The notes below the pieces were generated by a model, which was not told the DNA's origin, searched no databases, and saw only the letters and a program-made list of their open reading frames with translations. From the NCBI RefSeq assembly GCF_914767665.1, contig NC_059504.1:35681720-35745719 (forward strand): DNA of 64,000 nucleotides. Reading direction: 5' to 3'. Numbering within the stretch: position 1 is the stretch's first letter; the number at the start of each line of letters is the position of its first letter. The stretch is from Harmonia axyridis (lineage: Eukaryota; Arthropoda; Insecta; Coleoptera; Coccinellidae). The position numbers and the translations under genes are program-made. Positions 60,066-64,000 of this stretch are shown piece after piece.

Positions 60066-61339
60066 TAACTTGGTACAATAATTATTGATTGTATCATGAT
60101 CATTTAGAATAAATTTCGTTCTCATTTTCGGGAGCGTATGCAATTATATTCAAAACTTCACATATTTCTCCACATGCTTTGTAAATGGTTACATGATATT
60201 CAGCAAAACTTTGTTGACGTCCTCGTATTTTTCGCACGTTTGGAAATCATATGAATATCAGTTTTATTATAGCGATATTTGGAAATCATATCAATTATTC
60301 AAAGTGTTCAAATTAAATTGACTATCCTATAGAAAAGTTACTATTTATAAGCCTTTTAATTTTTGTTGGAATAGTACCTAATTCATTGGATTCAAGTTCA
60401 AAATTAAAAAAGCTGATAATTATAATTTTTAATGATAGTTGCAGTTTGATACAACATACAACAATCAAAAAAATATTATTTTCAATGTGTTTTATTCGAA
60501 GCAAACAAAAGAAAAGTCGATGATTCAAAGAAGAAATTATACATTTTATTATCTACTTTTGCTCATAAAACTGCACTAATTCGATGGAAAGATCGAAAGT
60601 TTATTCATCACATGAGGAAGCATTCTGTTATTAATTGATCACTGATATCAATTAACTTTCCGCAATATTTTTATTTGATAGCAATGATGAATAATTGTAC
60701 ATTTTTCGAAAAAAAATGAGCGCTTGTGTTACAGTGGCTATAATTATATGACTACAACTGCTGATATGAAATGTTTGTGGTATTCCCTCCATATCTTTGT
60801 AAGTCGTTTTCCTTTGTTGAATTGCAATTAGTTTTATCGAGGTATTTGGGTAAATAGATGTTCAAATATTATTAAACAGTGTTAGCTTATATCCTCTATT
60901 CTGAATCGATTCTTTTGACCGAATTTTCTAACTTTCTAATTTTAAGAAGAAGAATGGAATATCTTTCTCATGATTTCATTTGTATTTATCGTATTTGATT
61001 ATTATTAAACAGCATAATTCCATGAATGGAATTTTTTACGAGAACAATTCATCCAATATCTGATGTATCATATGTATTTTCAATTCAAAATTTTCCATAT
61101 TGATTCATATAAAGTTTGGCAATGAGCTTCAACATTATAAGAAAATTATAATGATTTTTTTGCTAGTTAAAATCCTTAAATGTCAATTATACGTTTTATC
61201 AATAAAAATAATAAAAATATTTTGATATTGTCAATAAATGAAAAGGTGCAGAAAAAATTGTCAATTTCAAGCTTTGTGCAAAATTTTCAGCTGATCACTT
61301 TAGAAGAATCATAACAAATTCAAAAAGAATATTGAAAAA
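60066..61339. other. Spacer, no gene seen
   Basis: Near 60235-60300 GGAAATCATAT with GCGATATTT recurs as a short direct repeat. Nothing else recognised. Confidence 0.3.
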
Positions 61340-62155
61340 GAATTTTCTCTAATTCTGTGGTTATTCCGTTCATTCTTCCACATCTTGTAGAACAAAATCG
61401 TGCGAGAATATATCAGAAACGCACAGTTTTCATGGTTATATTTTATTATTCTATGTTGGTACTCCGAACTTTCCGCCACGGCTTTATCTGTCAATTCATC
61501 AATTTGCCTTAAAGAAATCAGTTCTGCCAACCAACATTTTTCAATGCAAAAATCACTAAATTATATTTATGGAAATATTTCATTAATTTCGATGAAAATG
61601 CAATGAATTAGAGAATAGTTATTTATAATACAAGTGCAGAAGGCACTTCCACGAGTTCAAAATTCAAAAACGAGCCACGAGGTGGCGAGTTTTGGAATGA
61701 ACGAGTGGTAGAATGAGCCTTCTGTACGAGTATTATACATTATTTTCCCTAATTCATTGCATTTTCATTGAAATTAATGAAATATTTCCATAAATATACT
61801 TTAGTGATTTTTGCATTGAAAAATGTTGGTTGGCAGAACTGATTTCTTTAAGGCAATTTGATGAATTGACAGATAAAGCCGTAGCGGAAAGTTCGGAGTG
61901 CCAACATAGAATAATAAAATATAACCATGAAAACTGTGCGTTTCTGATATATTCTCGCACGATTTTGTTCTACAAGATGTGGAAGAATGAACGGAATAAC
62001 CACAGAATTAGAGAAAATAATGTATAATACTCGTACAGAAGGCTCATTCTACCACTCGTTCATTCCAAAACTCGCCACTTCGTGGCTCGTTTTTGAATTT
62101 TGAACTCGTGGAAGAATATCAATGCCTTCTGCACTTGTATTATAAATAACTAATC
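61340..62155. repeat. Composite repeat, two opposed copies
   Basis: The 270-base unit (61340-61615), the 130-base unit (61617-61745), the 270-base unit inverted (61745-62010) and the 130-base unit inverted (62010-62155) form one long imperfect palindrome. The same two units are at 32165-32607. The outer border reads TTCTGTGGTTATTCC and the other end TTATAAATAACT. It could be a foldback element or two head-to-head insertions. Confidence 0.75.
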
Positions 62156-62208
62156 CAATATTTCCGTGACAACCGATCTGATTAGGTTGAGTGAGTGTTT
62201 ATATACAT

Positions 62209-63232
62209 AGGCGTACAGCTTTGCTTCCGCCGATTTTTCCGAAATTCGAGGCTTTATTGTAAAAAATTGGTTATACATTCATAATTTAAAGTGTTATCCA
62301 TCGCTGGCCACAACTTTTCCCCATCTTTCGAATCCCGCGTTGAAAAAACAGGTCATCTTTTGAAGTGATCCAAGAATCGATCCAATTTTTTACTTCTTCA
62401 TTAGACCGGAAGTGCTGGTCAGCCAGGCCGTGTGCCATTGATCGAAACAAGTGATAGTCCGTGGGAGCAACGTCTGGAGAATAAGGCGGGTGAGGTAGGA
62501 CTTCCCATTTCAACATTTCCAAGTTTATCTTGACCACTTTCGTAACATGGGGTCGAGCATTTTCATGCTGTAAAATCACTTTATCATGTCCCTCGTTGTA
62601 TTGCGGCCGTTTGTCTTTCAATGTTTTGCTCAAACTCATTATTTTGCGTCCGATTACGATCGCCTGCGATTGTTTCAGTCGGTTTTAACAACTCATAATA
62701 AACTACACCGAACTGGTCCCAGCAAATACTGAACATGACTTTGGAACCGTGAATATTTTCCCCATGATTTTTCGCGCGTGGGATTATCGTAATGAACCCA
62801 TTTTTCGTCTCCAGTCAAATGCGATGCAAAAATCCGTTCCGTCTTTGTCTTGAAAGCAGCTGTTCATAAGCATACAAACGCCGTTCAACACATCTCGGCT
62901 TCAACTCGTACGGCACCCTTGTTTCTGAATTATTCCCATGACTTCCAGGCGTTTTGAAATGGCTTATTGCGTCACTCCCAATGATCCTGCCAATTCTTGT
63001 TGTGTTTGGCACAACTCTTGATCAAATAATGCCTCCAATTCTGCATCCACGAAAACCTTCACTTTTCTACCACCATGCTGGTCAAAATCACCGTCTTGAA
63101 GCGTTGAAACCACTCTCGGCACGATCTTTCACTAGTAGCGGTCTCACCATAGGTATTTAAGAGCGTTCGACGAACCTCAGCCGCAGATTTCTTCATATTA
63201 AAGCAGAAAATTAAAACCTCCCGCAAATTACG
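62209..63232 (-). mobile_element. mariner transposon, decayed copy 2
   Basis: On - the last frame (62639-62286) reads LQHENARPHVTKVVKI, PHPPYSPDVAPTDYHLF and FFQRGIRKMG, close to copy 1 but with separate changes. The 3' end TIR reads GGCGTACAGCTTTGCTTCCG (inverted) at 62210. Upstream frames contain RRLYAYEQLL and ISHFKTPGSHGN, broken by shifts. The 5' end is missing; homology stops near 63232. TGA and shifts make it inactive. Confidence 0.85.
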
Positions 63233-63921
63233 ATATCAATATTTGTATGAAATTTCATGTTGATTCCGTCATCAGAACTCTAGACAATTCAAGCAAAATA
63301 TCAACAACAAAAAAATGGGTAGTACATATCTATACCTATATACATTTCTGTGATATCAGAGGACGCAATTGGCGCTGAATGATCAAGCGCTAAAAAGCTC
63401 CTTATTTTTCGTCTGCACTTTCCTTATTTGAAAAAATTATTTAAGATACTTTGGGTGAAATGGACATTAATGCACATTATCAACCAGTTTCTCAAATTTT
63501 ATCATGGTACATATATATATTCTTGCCGCCGATTACCTCACTTCAGCGCATCCTACGATAAAACGACCAATATAAGGCGTGACATATCCATACCATTCCA
63601 TGCCATAAAAGTTCACGTTGAAATAGATTGCTACAATTGCTTATTTACATTGGAGAATAAAGATATATCGTCATAGCCTACATAGTAACTTAGCTGGATA
63701 GAATTGATGGAAACGGCAGCATCGATGTCTCGGATAACAACTTAATATACACGGTGTCCTATACCCTTCCTCAGATTTCGCTGTGAAATGAAATTGACAT
63801 TCTTTCGTGTTACCCATATCCGACCATGCAAATTCAACGTGAGGTTTTTCAATAAGATTCTTGATGGTTTCGGTCTCTAGTTGACGGAAATTCATCTTAA
63901 TATGATTAAGTTACCAGACTC
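63233..63921. other. Spacer before the second ribozyme motif
   Basis: No gene. A - frame at 63895-63671 of 74 residues has no domain. The interval just before the motif shows no GIY-YIG homology. Confidence 0.3.
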
Positions 63922-63964
63922 ACCTGAAGAAGTTAAAATGTAATTTGACGAAACAATTGTTGTG
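63922..63964 (+). ncRNA. Second hammerhead-like motif
   Basis: CTGAAGA (63924-63930; the consensus allows any base at the fifth position) precedes a six-pair stem GTTAAA/TTTGAC with one G-U and loop ATGTAA, then GAAA (63950-63953), CAATTG and TT before G. Stem I has three pairs, CAC with GTG (63921-63923 and 63962-63964). The sequence after it (GGAAATGAAGTGCTTTAC) parallels that after the 18.5-kb motif (GGAAAGTAGTAAGTGTTTAC). It probably starts another Penelope-like copy beyond the window. Confidence 0.6.
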
Positions 63965-64000
63965 TAATCAATAAATATAAGCGGAAATGAAGTGCTTTAC

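Noticed and set aside
1..64000. CRISPR arrays, operons or riboswitches
   Set aside because: The sequence is from an animal nuclear genome and shows no regularly spaced short repeats or bacterial signals.

Overview
The window is a piece of an AT-rich insect nuclear genome, most likely from a beetle. The evidence is GT-AG introns in conserved animal genes, the insect hearing and stretch channel Nanchung, and a dense load of insect-type transposons (mariner, hAT, P-like, Penelope-like, several non-LTR families). The beetle assignment is an inference from how the proteins read; I could not run a search.

Layout. GPALPP1 lies on + at 32-2331 (3 exons). The TRPV channel gene nanchung lies on - at 2439-20658 (17 exons) and converges on GPALPP1 with only 107 bases between the stop codons. 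RFC1, the large subunit of replication factor C, lies on - at 23800-38828 (11 exons). The mitochondrial peptide chain release factor 1 gene lies on + at 39158-42257 (3 exons), head to head with RFC1 across 329 bases. Mitochondrial alanyl-tRNA synthetase lies on + at 47588-50572 in one exon. Two orphan first coding exons, 51057-51118 and 57401-57495, point to genes whose remaining exons I cannot find; the second may continue past the window.

Most of the remaining sequence is mobile DNA. Intron 6 of nanchung (7036-17385) and intron 8 of RFC1 (25180-34846) are each about 10 kb. They contain fragments of at least three types of non-LTR retrotransposon, a small two-exon BED-finger gene derived from a hAT transposase, and a 2.2-kb foldback element that split a reverse transcriptase and itself contains a hAT remnant. 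The right half contains a P-like THAP element between two copies of a 365-base repeat, a hAT element, two decayed mariner copies, several palindromic elements and a composite repeat also present near 32 kb and 41 kb.

The host genes are housekeeping or neuronal and do not form one pathway, although release factor 1 and alanyl-tRNA synthetase both serve mitochondrial translation. The least ordinary signals are two hammerhead-ribozyme-like motifs (18473-18509 and 63922-63964), one of them inside a Penelope-like fragment with a GIY-YIG domain; a GA instead of GT at the 5' splice site of release factor 1; the nested foldback insertion; and the internally deleted BED-finger gene. All exon borders were placed by eye from reading frame, splice sites and family knowledge.
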